Positions 32,526 through 45,496 of a stretch of 64,000 nt of DNA are shown here, in pieces. Both the position numbers and the translations under genes were made by a program. This stretch comes from Bolinopsis microptera (lineage: Eukaryota > Ctenophora > Tentaculata > Lobata > Bolinopsidae). Under the pieces are notes generated by a model, which saw only the letters and a program-made list of their open reading frames with translations, searched no databases and was not told where the DNA came from. The stretch is from NCBI RefSeq assembly GCF_026151205.1, contig NC_087076.1, positions 10,886,902 to 10,950,901 on the forward strand, given 5' to 3'. Positions within the stretch are counted from its first letter, which is position 1, and each line of letters starts with the position of its first letter.

Positions 32526-35500
32526 ATGGCGGGAATAGCAAAACAAATGTACCGTGTATGTCGGTACCTTCCTGGTAACTCCGGAGCGGCCTATAGAAAC
32601 CGGCACGGCACCACCTGTCAACAACTCGGCACCACACGGCATCTCAGCGGACTCCACCAAAGCACTCTGGAGGAGAGAGGTGTCCTTATTGATGGTACAC
32701 AATTAGTCCTTCACAACGAGTCACGGTACTTGTGCAGGTAAGTGTCCTGTATAAACGTTGAACAGTGTAGCAATAATGCAAACACAGCTAAAGTAACACA
32801 TGGGACCATGAAATTAATTTCAGTTGATCTATTTGGTTTTTCGTAAGAATGATTTTAATAAAGATAGAAGAATCAAAAAGTGTGACAGCGTCTAGATTTG
32901 ATTGGTAGATTCTGTAAGCTTATTAATATTGGTTACTAGTCATGTGTCAAAACAAACTTTACCGCCTCCCCGCACCGTGTCTATATCACGAGTTTAAAAT
33001 ATGGAGAAAATCTACCAATCTGAAAAATATAAGTGCCCAAGGTGGAAAATATGTTCAATATCAAACAGAAATTATTTTGAAAAGCTTAGTGATGCAGATA
33101 AAAGCCCACTGCAATTTGTTACAAACAGGTTTTGAAAACAGAGATCCAAAAATAACCGTCATAATTGTACATAACGACGGAGTTAAACAAGTTTAAAAAA
33201 CACCAAAGTTTGAAAGTGAAACAGCATGCATAGTGCATACTGTAGATTAAATTCTCATACAATTGAACCATTTTCTATTAGAATAACTTTATTCTCGGAA
33301 TTTCGTTATAACTCGTCAGAAATTAAACACAAACCTAAAGAGGAACTGCCAAAAAGTAAACAATTAGAGCCTTTTTGGAGGGTCTCCTACTCGGGCACTT
33401 CAAAATGTTGACCAAGTAAGGATTTACTTTAACAGTTTCCACTTTGACACTCTCCCAAAAAGTGTGAGTTACTTGAAGTTGAGTAACCCGTAGGGTACCC
33501 CTATAGGTAACTGATCCTTATAATTATATCCCAAAAGTACCCCCAACATTAACCTAAACTGTCACAAATGATAGAGCACACGACTGGAAATGATATCGTT
33601 GTTTCTGGTAAATCGCGATTAATTAATTTTCTTTCAATTTTACTCACCAGTCTTTAATATGATGACGAACCTATAACTCGCTCTCATTTAATAAGCAAAC
33701 CGAGTCGGTTTTAATTAAACGTTAAAATATCTATAGTATTAGTTGCATAATGCATATTTGCATGAAATTGAAATTGAAACTACATTCAATATTTCTTTAA
33801 TCAATTCAACAACAAACAAGTGAAAAATAACAGTATATTCATGAATATAAACTCTACCTACTTTTGAATGCTATTATATGATGAATTTATCAAATGCTAT
33901 GCGAATAACAAACGTGAAGAAAGTGTAAGCTTATCATATCAAATATAATATGTCAATTAGGGTCTGATCAGTAATTAACGATCCATCAGAACGGTTCGGT
34001 TATAAAATTTGCCCACCTTTTTACTGGCACAAGGATCATCAACGATCATCAAGCCAGACGAAACGGGGAACGAAAAGTGTTCACCGAGTTGTGTGTACGT
34101 TACTAATTTGGATGAATTTACAAATATTTTAATATCATATATAAACATTTACCTGGGGACCCCAGGCTATTATGTTCATTAACATGAATAAAGATTCGGC
34201 GGAATGACAGGCTGAGCGCAGCCCAGTAAATAAACATTCGATCCGATTTTCACAGTAGTGATTCAGATTGTTAGCTAAGATAATGTCCAAAGTTTAAGTT
34301 ATGTTTGGTTGAAGGCTCTGCGGCAGTAGTCGGACTACTAGTACTACTAGAGGACTACTACTCCTCATTGCTGAATTGTCCTCATTGTCCTCATTGTTAC
34401 AGGTGCAGTGAGTGTTTTGGAGCGACAAGTAACCAACCTCTCCACACTGACGACTACTCAGATGTGAAGATCACCGAGGTTAAGGAGGTTCAGGACCATT
34501 TCGTATCTCTCCTCTGGGATGATGGTCACACCGGCATCATCCCCAGATCAGACGTTAGTCTCCTGTCGTCCGGAGCTTTTGTATTTTCTATAATCATTAT
34601 TCTGGATCCAAGCTCTACCAGCTTGCAATTTTATCAACTTTTGGAAATTATGAGAATTAAAGAAGCTCAATTGATCTTAATATACATATGTTTGAAGAAT
34701 TTCAGAATGAGGAGAGATTAAAACATTCTTGGAAAAGTGATATATAATCCGAATGAGGAGAGATATATAATAACTACCATCATTTTCAGAGGGGGGCCTA
34801 TGGTAACGGTTACAAGCCTACCCCTTCTTCAAAATTCTACGATCTAAGCTTAAGAAAAAACTCCGTACAAACATTTTGGGAGTCCCCAACAGGCGAAGTC
34901 ACTAAAAGGTAACATCGAGCTGCCTGCTCAGTGCTCATTTTTTAGGAAGATTATATTTCTTTAAAACACTGATCAGTAAATAGTACAATATCTCACTGAG
35001 TACCATATCTAACTCAGTACCATATATATTCTAACTCAGTACCATATCTAACTCAGTACCATATCTAACTCAGTACCATATCTAATTCAGTACCATATCT
35101 AACTCTGTACCATATCTAACTAATCAATTCAGTTGCGGTAAATTTTACACCTCCACACGAATTAAAGTGATATTAAATCATACAATTTTCTACACAGATG
35201 GTGGTATGACATTGTAAAACATCGCTACATTTCTTACCTCTGATTCCAATGAATAATAACAACGATTTAGCTCAGATCTCCACAAGGTTTCAGTACGAAG
35301 ACGTTATCAGTAGTTGCGAGAAAACGAAAGAGTTTTTGGCACATTTCATGGAATATGGCCTTGCTTTTCTATCAAATACACCCCACCAACCTGACGATCT
35401 TTTACAGGTAGAAATTAGAAGTTGGGGGGGGGGGGGGGGGGGGGGGTGTCATCAGTTTGCCGCTCATCTCGGCAAATTTTATGTTATGGAACTACGCCCT

Positions 35501-37736
35501 TAAACTCCTAATATGCTGTTGCTATTTTTTAATGATTATAATAGACTTGATTACAATTTACATTGGGATGGGGTTTGATGTTAAAATAGTAGTATACATT
35601 TTAGAACGGTTGATAATGAACCAGAAATTGAAATAACTTTTTAATTCACTAGATTTTGAAATAACTTTTTAATTCACTAGATTTTGAAAGACCTCAAAGT
35701 GACTCCCTATTGGGACAACATGTTTGGTGTCCTCAGCAAAGTCTCTTTTCAAAGTAAGTTCAAATTCCTCTCGAACAATACTAATTTAACATGGCGAGAT
35801 CTCCGAGCTATGTCAACTCTACCATCTTTGTGTTTCGTAATGAAAACCTCTCATATCAACACAAGGTTTCATGATTAAACAGGACACCATTTATCTTTCC
35901 AGACGATCCGACCAACCAAGCGTTCAACAACCAGCGACTGGCAGCTCACACGGACATGCCCTACTACACTCAGACTCCCTCTGTCTACTTCTTCCATTGT
36001 GTGGCAAACGAGCTGGAAGGTGGGGAGAGTTTCTGGTCTGATACTTTCAGCTCTGTTCAACATATTAGGTAATTTTAGAAGTGGTTCTCAATATGTCTTG
36101 TTGGGTTCCTGAGCTGACAATAAACATAAGAGTAAGACAACGATTTCTTTTGATCACTTACAAGATACGTCATGGCGAATCTAAAAACTACTTTGTAGAT
36201 TCTGGATGAAACTGCGTCCCATTAGTTTCTGTAGAGAGGACATGTGTGTAATACTGAAGATTTTAAAAATTAGAATACATCAGATCATCGAAAACCCAGG
36301 TCATCACAAAAGATAAGACAGAATTCTCAGTGTGCAGTATTTTTGATAATTCGAGCTATTCTATGTAGTCAGTAGTGTGTTTAAAATTATTCTTAAGAGC
36401 TGACTGTTCCTTGAGCTTGAAATGGACAATAACTTGAGTGATCATTTTTGTAAAGTTTCTTCCAATTTTGCTATTTTGCATTTCCAGTAAAGTCCCCCTT
36501 GTGGATCTTTTTCATCAGAAATGTACACTGCATTGTTTCAACCCTTAGTCACAATGTTCAAATTATGGAGATTTTTATCTCGATTATCCTTACCATCATA
36601 TTGAATACAAAAGTTATCTCCATAGACTAATCGGAGAATTTGGGCAAAGCTGAAAGGTTAATATGTCTCCGAGCAAGTTGGTTAATATGTCTCCGAGCAA
36701 TTGAATGAATTTCGTTAAATTTCACGGTACACTTACTTTGTCCGGACTTTCATGGCTAAATCGTGAAATAATTTGAATACAGCTTGCATTATATTTTTAC
36801 AGGCCTTTCGTGATCATTTATTAACATGCACAGCTACCTGCTACAAGTTAACGTAAAAACAGAGTTGAAACTATGTGGGAGGGTAATCATCCCTGCACTT
36901 CTTTTCAGAGAGACAGATCCGGACATGTTCGAGCTGTTGACCTCGGTCCAAATCCCGTTCCGACAGTACCCGAAAGAGTGGCACATGGCAGGAAGTTACC
37001 CGACTGTTGAACTAATGGGGGACGATATCTACCGAGTGAGGGATTGTTGCTTTGTGATAGATACCTTTAAGTTTATACAGGATTACAGCCCTGATATAAG
37101 GGCTCGATGGTGGCAGGCGTACAGGTATCTGAGACAGCTTATGGAGAATCCCGCTAGAAGCGTACAGGTAGGAGGGGTAACTTTGCTTTTGTAATTCACA
37201 CTTCTGACAAGATATCAGGATATGATATGTTTTTATAATTATTTAAAAGTATTTCGTTCCGTATTATGCTTATTATCGCGGAACTGCTCGTAACTGCACA
37301 TAAAACGCACTCAACGAACTGTTAAAATGTGCCGAAATCCACAAACTTTTAAAAGAAATCACCGAAGTTTTAGCCGATAAATTAAAAATAACTTATTATA
37401 TCGACTGGGTATCTTAATGAGCTCAAGTAATTCTAATGTTCATGAATCATTTAAATATTCATTATAAACAATTTGGTCACATGTTTTGTACTATTTCAAT
37501 TTGTCTTACTTAGCTTCACTTATTATATCTGAGGAATCTCTGGTCGTGATAACGTATCAATTCAGGTAAAGCTGGAAGGAGGTGACCTTGTAGTGATTGA
37601 CAACTGGCGTGTTCAGCACGGACGGAACGCTTTCTCTGTTTCTAAAGACGACCAGGGAGGCAGAAGAGCAATGGAGGTCTCCTATATAGAATGGTCACAT
37701 GTACAGAACAGACTTTTAAAGATGGAATTGGACTAG
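32526..37736 (+). CDS. Carnitine-biosynthesis 2-oxoglutarate dioxygenase (trimethyllysine / gamma-butyrobetaine hydroxylase family)
   Basis: Nine exons: 32526-32737, 34403-34553, 34790-34908, 35198-35213, 35276-35407, 35681-35753, 35903-36068, 36909-37167 and 37566-37736. Phases agree throughout and give 432 residues (TMLHE 421, BBOX1 387). The N-terminus is Arg-rich without acids, like a mitochondrial presequence. A zinc site as in BBOX1 follows: CRCSEC and the His of WDDGH. Iron ligands are His and Asp of AHTDMP and the distal His of NWRVQHGR. A 2-oxoglutarate Arg lies in GRRAMEVSY. These enzymes hydroxylate trimethyllysine or gamma-butyrobetaine on the way to carnitine. The presequence favours TMLHE, the zinc site resembles BBOX1, so I leave the substrate open. 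Two carnitine carriers lie next door. The 16-base exon 4 is inferred: without it the frame stops in CTCTGA at 35238-35243. AATAAA at 37814-37819. Confidence 0.9.
34149..34229. mobile_element. 81-bp MITE-like dispersed repeat, copy 1 (in dioxygenase intron 1)
   Basis: It begins TTACCTGGGGACCCCAGG and ends GCGCAGCCCAGTAA, with short imperfect inverted ends (TTAC-TGGG). An 8-bp direct repeat ATAAACAT flanks it (34141-34148 and 34230-34237), as for hAT-type insertion. A second copy lies at 46378-46454. The first 18 bases can fold into a stable hairpin (CCTGGGGACCCCAGG). Confidence 0.65.
34985..35122. repeat. 17-bp minisatellite in dioxygenase intron 3
   Basis: About eight tandem copies of CTAACTCAGTACCATAT with small variants lie between exons 3 and 4. 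Confidence 0.85.
35425..35446. repeat. Poly-G tract in dioxygenase intron 5
   Basis: A run of about 22 G lies just after the donor of exon 5. Its length is likely to vary and to be error-prone in assembly. Confidence 0.8.
35624..35680. repeat. Tandem duplication of a splice acceptor before dioxygenase exon 6
   Basis: The acceptor AACTTTTTAATTCACTAG and following ATTTTGAAA occur twice, 28 bases apart. Only the second acceptor (exon from 35681) keeps the frame. Use of the first would meet TAA after three codons. Confidence 0.7.
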
Positions 37737-37819
37737 ATATTCGGGATTATAAATTATTTAATGTGCGCTGGCCGCTTCCGGGTAACAAATAACAATGCCT
37801 AATGATCATTTCAAATAAA

Positions 37820-39213
37820 TTTACTTTGTATTTCCAAGGAACTTTCATGTTGATTGCCGTACAATTTTTAACGCGACACTAATTATAGATATGTAACAAT
37901 TAGCGAATACATTGGTATCTTTACTTAGATTAAACAGGATATTTTAGAAACAGAATTTTAGATCGTTTCATTTCCATCATTCGTTACGAAAAACATTTGA
38001 AAGTGAATAAGTCTGTCAAGGCAACGTCCATAATCTTGTCACTCAAAGTAAGATTCCAAAGACAATATCATGCATTTAAGACCAATTTATTTCCAGTAAA
38101 GATCGTTATTTGTTAAAGTGGAATTTAGACGATACAATTGTTCATCAATGGCGGAGGTATAACAGGTGTCCTTTTTTGTGCTCACAATAATGTAATAAGC
38201 GCATATTTTCATATGTAAGTTACGTATGAAAAGGAAATAGTATGAAATCTTTGAGGGTTTTTACTTGACGAAGCAGCTCTAAACTGCTGTGCAATTACTA
38301 GCCATGCTTCGCTTGGCTTGAACCTTTTGTTCTTCCACCCTCTCAAGATATTAATTAGCCCTCGTGCTTTAAGTACCACACCCACCCAGGGAACATTGCG
38401 AAACATGGCTAACTGTGCAGTTAAGAAGAAATCTAAGACATTTACAATTTTCAACATTTACAATCAAAGCTAATTTTTACAGAAATTTTGTAAACAATAG
38501 GAAATATAGAGACATAAAAACAATAACGCCTCGAAAATTTAAAAACATCCTAAAACCGTGCAATCACGAATCCTCATTTCGTAACCATTTTCTCGCATTT
38601 GAAATTGGTACAGCCAGCAATAATCAGGCAATGAGATGCAGAGTCGATCAGGAATTAAAGGTCAGTTCCAGTCAATATCTTATCTCAATATAATGAGTAA
38701 AAAAGTCTGCCTCTTAATATATCAGTAAAACCCAAAAATGTCACGTGATTGTGACAGTATTCTGGCAAAAGAAACTGCAATTTCAAAACCATTAATCTAA
38801 CTGTAAACAATCCAATTAGAGTTCATTGGCTTTATCACGTAACCAAAAAAGTATTTTTTGTCGAAAATTCGTCAGAAAAGAGTTATAATACGTCTCTCAT
38901 AGAATTTTCAAAACATTGGGCAAGCAATTTAGAGAAAGTGATAGTCTATTCATTCTAGAAGTAAAATCCTCTTTAAAAAATTATCGCACGTCTATAATAA
39001 TATACTTCATTCTGTATAGTATCTTATTTGGTGTTTGAAATCTTTAGCAAACGATTCAGCAAAATCTCGAACATATTTCCAGCGTCTTTTGAGTTTTCAT
39101 CAAGTTCCTAATTTAATTCCATTCCATCAAGTCCTATATTTTCATAAATCTCATTCCCAACTGGCTGTTACTCCAGCTGTCCTGGTCTATCATAGTCCTG
39201 ATTGACGGCAGTT
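37820..39213. other. Convergent spacer between dioxygenase and C2-protein genes
   Basis: No exon is recognised. A minus-strand frame at 38209-38457 gave no family or splice support. Sequence is AT-rich throughout. Confidence 0.35.
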
Positions 39214-42200
39214 CTAGTAACTGTTGAAGTTTTCTTTCTTCCTCAGTTCATCTTGTCGCAGAGTATCGGGCAGAGACATCGGAGCTTTTGTCTTCAGAGA
39301 CTTCAGTACTTTTTGGAGTTCCTGGTAACCATCAAACTTTGCTTCTTCTCCTCTCTGCGGCAACATTAGTTAAATCCTCATCGCATACAGGTTATCCCAC
39401 CAGAACAATGACAAGCAACATTTGGAGATGTAACAAATCGACCTGCACGATCTTACAAGGTACAAGGGACAATACATAGACTGCTTTAAAGACCGTGCTC
39501 CATTGTTCCAGCTTTTCCAGAAATTACACACGTACTTACTGTCACCAAGATATAACCCTGTTAAGGTCTTTAATAGATGCTAAGGTCCTTAATAGATGCG
39601 CGATCTACATGTACAGGTACTTACATTAACGCATCTTAGTGACAGTTACACAATACACACGTACACACGTACACACGTGCACACGCGTACACACGTACAC
39701 ACGTACACACGTACACACGTACACACGTAAACACGTACACACGTACACACGTACACACGTACACACGTACACACGTACACACGTACACACGTACACACGT
39801 ACACACGTACACACGTACACACGTACACACGTGCACACGTACACACGTGCACACGTACACACGTGCACACGTACACACGTGCACACGTACACACACACAC
39901 ACTAACCAGATCCTCAAGAGGGTACCAATCGTCCATGACTTTGAAGTGTTTGTACCCAGCCAGGGAGATGTGAACCTCACCCAGGAACTCCTCCACGGTC
40001 TCCCCGTGTTTGTTGTACAAAACAACCAGCACAGCTCTGGGATAGTCAGGAGTTTAACGTTATATCAATAAGGCACACCTTGTCGAGTCTTAGATGTTAA
40101 AATTGTATTACTATTATGTGTGCATATTATTGGAATATGACTAGTCGTAAGGATTTTGTCTACTTCAATTTTGATCAGTGGATCACTGACACTATGAAAA
40201 GAGTAGAGATCACCTTATAAGTTATAACATAGTCTATGATCCTTATATTCGACATTTACATTTGTACAGTGGTGGAGATTAAAACCAAATCAAATCCACA
40301 TAAGACTATTAATTGTGAGCCAGTAAGTTTCGACCATTGTAGACACAGGCGCTGTACGTGAGGGCTAATGAGGATGGTCTCAATGTGAGCTACGCTGGAG
40401 TAGCTTTAATATTGATAAGTTAGAGTGAATATATGAATAAGGCGCTTTCTTTATAATTATAATGTACAATGTGCACTGTGCACTGACCGTCCCTGGATAA
40501 GGAGTGGGTGCATGGTGACGTAGTGAGGTTGATATCGTGTATGTAATTGTACTATTCAACGAGAATAATCTAGAAAGTGAGGTTGTAGAAAGTGAGGTTG
40601 TAATGTTAACAAAAACCTTAGACATGACTTACGTGGTTTGAAGGAATTTGAGAGGCAGTGCAAAGTCGAATACTTGGTTCCATACTGGGTTCTGTGAAAG
40701 AGCCACCACCTGAAAATTGTGCACATGTGAAGTGTGAAGTTGGTACTAATGTTAAGTTAACTAAACTCAGTAGAAATCATAGATCAGCATACTGGTGGAG
40801 AGGTGAACTATATTTGTCTTGACACAGTACTAACAGTGATTCCTGGTATTAATACGTCCATGATGGAAGCTGATTGGTTAATCGCTGTCACGTGTCAGAC
40901 AAATATGGTTCACTAGCATGCAGAATGCAGATCAATAGTCTATCTTGGCCAATACTGCTTATTTATCGGTTTCAGCTAACGAGTTGATGAGAAGTAGGTA
41001 ACTATTACTCAGTGTTACCGATAGTATAAGATAATGACAGGTTTAAAGTAACCACAGCTCAGTGTACAAGCATAGCTTTCAATCCAGGGCCTTTGTTACA
41101 CCACCGTAAAGATGGGAATACTTATAACATCACCGATCAGGACACTAAAATTACCCAGATGATTCTGAGCTATATTGCAACTGAATCAACAGCTCACTAA
41201 ATTAAATAGTTGTTTAATCAACAAGTTGCGGAATCAAAAAGTTATTGAATCAACAAGTTATTGATTTATAGAAAGTACCTCAGTTTTGAAGACCTCATAC
41301 TCCCCAAGGAGTGTGACCACAGCGTAAGGGTTACAAGTTTTGTTCTTAACGGACACAACAAGATCGTCAGCTTGTTTAACCTCAACTTGGAGGGTTGCTG
41401 GCTGACTGAAGCTTATCCGCATGTGGATATTGCCTCCGACTTCCGTGCTGTCTTTCTGTCAAGTTAATTATTTTACAATCTTCTAGATTATATTAAATGT
41501 AATGGACAGAAAATACTCCAAACTTGCCAATCTGAAAAAAGCAAGCGTGTACCTACCTCATCAGGTCTTATAGCATCACTGTCCCCTAATTTGGTGATTT
41601 TCTCCCCCTTGTTTCGCCTCTCAAATAAATTGAACAGCTCGTTAGTGTCCGCTACTATCTTTTTTATCTCTTTTGTCGGTTTTACAGTGACTGGCTTTAC
41701 CGGCTCAATCCAACCTTTTTTCTTCTTCATCGACCTGTGAGTAGGGTTGTATGAGAACTTCTCAGAGAAGGCTAATAAAGGGCTCCATCGTTTGATTGTA
41801 TTTCAAAGGAAAAGAAAGTGGTAATGTATTTAACTGGTCTCTGTGAAACCTTACGACGCTCTGAATTTAGGTGAGCATCAAGGGAAATAAGATGAAATAC
41901 AAACTTTGTCGGTGGACCCCAGGGACTGACCACCTCTCCATTTCCAGCCGAACTAAATATAGTGCTAGGTCGCCTGATCATTTGGTCTTCTTTCGGGGAA
42001 GATGAATCTTTTGAGTTTTGTCTGCTAAGAGGATCAGCAGTTACCGGAGTTACCGGAGTGGTGGTGTTCTCCATGAGTTCATCCTCGTCGTCATCAAGCC
42101 CGTTCTGATCATACTCCACTTCTGGTTCGCTGTTTGGTGTGGGTGGTGGAAGAATCTCTGGGATATATTGTGGGTGAGAAGACATGTTATTAACTATAAG

Positions 42201-43892
42201 TGCATGTGTGTTTTGACACGTTAAATTCCTTTGTGGGCCTCCTTACAACGTGCCCAAGATTCCCGGCACCTTGAAGTGTTTCCTTGATCCGAGCTCCGCG
42301 GCGCCTTTGGTTCACCTGATCATTGTTCGGCAGGATCATTAGTTTAAAGGCAGGACGTGTCAAAACAAACCTGCAGACTCGACTCCTTATAGAGACAGAA
42401 AAAGTAAGAATTGCTTCTGCTAGTCATGCACTCAAATATAACACATAAAGTGCGGCAGATATATCAGCATAATATGGTGTAAGTGTAACATTCAAAAAAT
42501 GTCGAACTTAGCTCATGCTAAATTGTATGAATCATCATAGCAAGAGCGGAAAGAAAAAGCTGATTATGATAAACATTCTGCTTAAGCACTTGAGAATCAG
42601 AGTTTTAAGAAAATATTGTAACTCTGGTAGTTTGTCGAACAAAGCACAGATTGTACGTTTTGAATTTTTCAAAATTGTTACTGGAGAGTTATGAAAATGT
42701 AATGAAAAGTATTTTCACCCCTAATAGAGCTTGATGAAGATCGACTACGGGACTTAAAGATTGGTTTTTCTTGATTAAATGTGGGCTGATGTTTGTTTAT
42801 GAGCATCTCCCACATGTTCCGGGTGGATTGAGGTGACATTGCTGGCTTCGTTAACACATCTTGATTAACCTCTTGCTTAACAATAACATCTTGGTTAACA
42901 GCTTGCGCGTTAATCATGGACTGGTGTTTATTTATGAGCGCCTTCCACTTATTTCTAGCTGACATAGCTGATGTCTTTGGCAAAGGAAACTTAACAAAAA
43001 CCAAGCTTTCGAAACAATAAATATTAAGCTCTCTTAGTCTTACAAGAAGCTTTACGAGTGAGACCATCAGATGTCTCGAAGCATTTTAACACAGTGTCCT
43101 GTGACAACGTTAATCATTTTGGGATATACTCGACCAGCCTAAGTAAACTGTTTCCATTCCTTAATTAGAAATTAAGTTGGATTAAGGAATTTGTTCCCTT
43201 AGTTTTGTAAGAAGGAACATTGATCTGTCAGCTATATTACTCCACGAAGTTCCTGCGAACTGCTCGACACAAATGAGCAGCTTTGTCTTGAAACAATACT
43301 TGAGGTGGAAATTCCGACTTGTAAGGATTTGTAAGATTTTGCCTTTCATGTTTGACTATATTATTTCTATGACACGAATAATAGATTGATTTGTAAGTGC
43401 TTGTGAGCAATGTGGAGTAAAGCCTTACAATTTGCACATGTAATTTTCATTTGTAAAACGAGCTAATTGGATAGTGATACCTAGTAACCATGACTAAGCT
43501 GTCACTAAAATGTCACTAACCATGACTAAGCTGTCACTAAAATGCTGGCTCAGCCGGGCGTCTCCTTAGCGTAACCACCCAAATTTCCCCAAAATTGGGT
43601 ACAAGAAGTGAAAGAGAAGTGAAAGAGAAGATAAGAAAATAGTAAACAGCAAAGATAAGATAATAGCTCTATTGGTAACATGGGGTTTCAGCGGAGATAA
43701 GAAGTAAGATCACCACGTACCAAAGTCAGTGCAGTATATTTCCAGCTCACCAGGCTCTGCGGTAAAGGTTGAGTCCTGCGGAGGTAGTTCAGGAGGTGGG
43801 GGTGGGGAGAGGGATCTCTCCCGGGTCACAAGACCTTTCTCCCACTTGACTGAGTCTTTGTTGGTGATCCTCATGTCTACGTCAGTCATCAA
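39214..43892 (-). CDS. C2-domain protein of unknown role, with Ser/Pro-rich N-terminus
   Basis: Exons (minus): 43892-43721, 42967-42719, 42193-41905, 41734-41557, 41455-41279, 40709-40633, 40036-39907 and 39354-39214. All phases agree and give 470 residues. The N-terminal half is Pro/Ser/acid-rich ([22 protein letters not shown]). Exon 2 is a symmetrical phase-1 cassette of 249 bases with a duplicated motif, [14 protein letters not shown] and [14 protein letters not shown]. The second half is one C2 domain over four exons: [77 protein letters not shown] and DDWYPLED. The C2 domain looks like those of synaptotagmin/RIM-type membrane proteins. Several calcium-binding Asp positions are not evident, so phospholipid or protein binding without calcium is possible. 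The product ends KKENFNSY. No specific orthologue recognised. Confidence 0.75.
39653..39900. repeat. GTACACAC octanucleotide microsatellite in a C2-protein intron
   Basis: About 30 tandem copies of ACACGTAC (with ACACGTGC variants) run up to a (CA)n stretch that abuts the donor of the exon ending at 39907. Because the unit is 8 bases with no stops, several long spurious frames cross it on both strands. Confidence 0.95.
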
Positions 43893-45494
43893 TCAAACGG
43901 GCTTATGAAGTACTACTGAACTTTGATGTGACGGATGAAAATTGCGTTCATGATATAATTACGCTTATACTTATAGTTATTGGCAGCAATCGTTTTAATT
44001 TGTACATTAAACTTTACAGAAACTATTGAGACAACCAAAATTTGAAAGCTCAACTTTCAATCACGAAAAAAAAAATCATAGATATCAAACCAGTATACGT
44101 TTTAAAACACAATATGCACAAATTCAATGCTGGTGCCTAAATTCAACTGGCTTAAACTTAAAGTTGAACCTACTCAATCGAAATCATCAAACGCGTGCGG
44201 CACGGCCGTTCAGCATCGATCGCATGAGTGGCACTGGCAGGGCATGTTGGCGTTGCAAAGTTGGTTGTTTACCGGTAGCTTCACTAACATTACAAATCAC
44301 GGAATAAAAACTTTAGACAGCACGAATATGAGGCCGGAACTACCTTTGCTCATGGGTGTACAGGTTCCGAGATATAAATCATTCAACAACCTCAGCTAGT
44401 GTTACTGTTACCGCCTACCTCACAACTACATACACAGTATTTTGATATATGCGGACGGCGGAGCTCTCAGGGCTAAAATGGGGGACTGAGATGAAAGGTG
44501 AAGATTAGCATTTATCCTGCCTGGAGGTGCACTGTTAACTTCACAACAAAAGATAACTGACCACTGATCCAGCTCTCCGAGAAATAGGAGGGCCCACACA
44601 CCGCTCATTAGTGGGAATGGACCAAGAGAGCTGTCACATCTCTTTCTCCAACTCTCTCTCTCTCTCTCTAGGCTCTCTAAGTCTAGGCTCTCTCTCTACT
44701 CTCCTGAGTCTGCCCTCTTAAACCTGATAATGGCTCCCTGTACACTCGACTCTGTTACATGTGCAAATACTGACCTGCACTATCGTTAGTCGAGAGCGTG
44801 TAGAGTATAGACTGAACAATGCAAAGAACCTAACCGAATATTAATATTCATGCCACGGGAGATACGGGAATGGTTTGTGTGGTCAAATTTAAAAGTGAAT
44901 AATAGATCGCCCATGCCGCATGCTGAGAACTGAGAACTGAGGAGCCATTAACATTATGCATCCCAAAGGCGAAAGGACCTTGTTCCGGGTTCCCATCAAT
45001 TATTCATTCGGGTCACGTTGGCGGGTAAAGTTGTGTAGATGGCAAAACTCAAAAGTGCAGAACATAGATAAGATGTTAAACAGACCCTAACTGTCGAGCA
45101 TTAAGGAGTGCCCGACCATAACTCGCTGTGCATCCCTGCCCTTGGTAAACGGTATTTCAGTACAAAGGAACACTGAGATTACATTGTTCAAGCACATCCA
45201 AAATGTCTGTGCCTGGAATTTAAATGGTTACAGGATTATTTCCTAATTGAGTACTAATATTTAATAAGAGCGGGAGAAGTGGGATAACCTTTTCTTGGAC
45301 ATACTAATTAACAAATTTTAGGTTAATTTAAGCGTAGCTCATCTATGACTATATTGTATATGCTATATCAATACCACACCTTTATGGAAATATTTATATG
45401 AAAAATGGAATTTTCTGCACCTATTTCAATAAAATAATGCTGTAGGAATGAAAGACGCCGTCTTCCTGCTTTTCTTTTGTATTAGGTTATATTA
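43893..45494. other. Upstream region of the C2-protein gene and intergenic DNA
   Basis: It has a CT-rich microsatellite at 44650-44700 and no recognised exon. Short frames on both strands lack family or splice support. Confidence 0.35.
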
Positions 45495-45496
45495 TA

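Noticed and set aside
34149-34229. U1 snRNA or spliced-leader RNA gene, because it begins TTACCTGG like U1
   Set aside because: The resemblance stops after about ten bases, no Sm site is present, and the 8-bp target duplication points to a mobile element.
38209-38457. 82-codon minus-strand frame with FRNVPWVGVVLKARG
   Set aside because: No recognisable family or splice sites, and it lies downstream of the C2 gene stop.
39626-40032. Four long overlapping frames on both strands made of repeated Cys-Thr-Arg-Val or His-Thr-Tyr-Thr units
   Set aside because: They are translations of the GTACACAC microsatellite. Only the first 42 residues of one of them, up to the donor at 39907, are a real exon.
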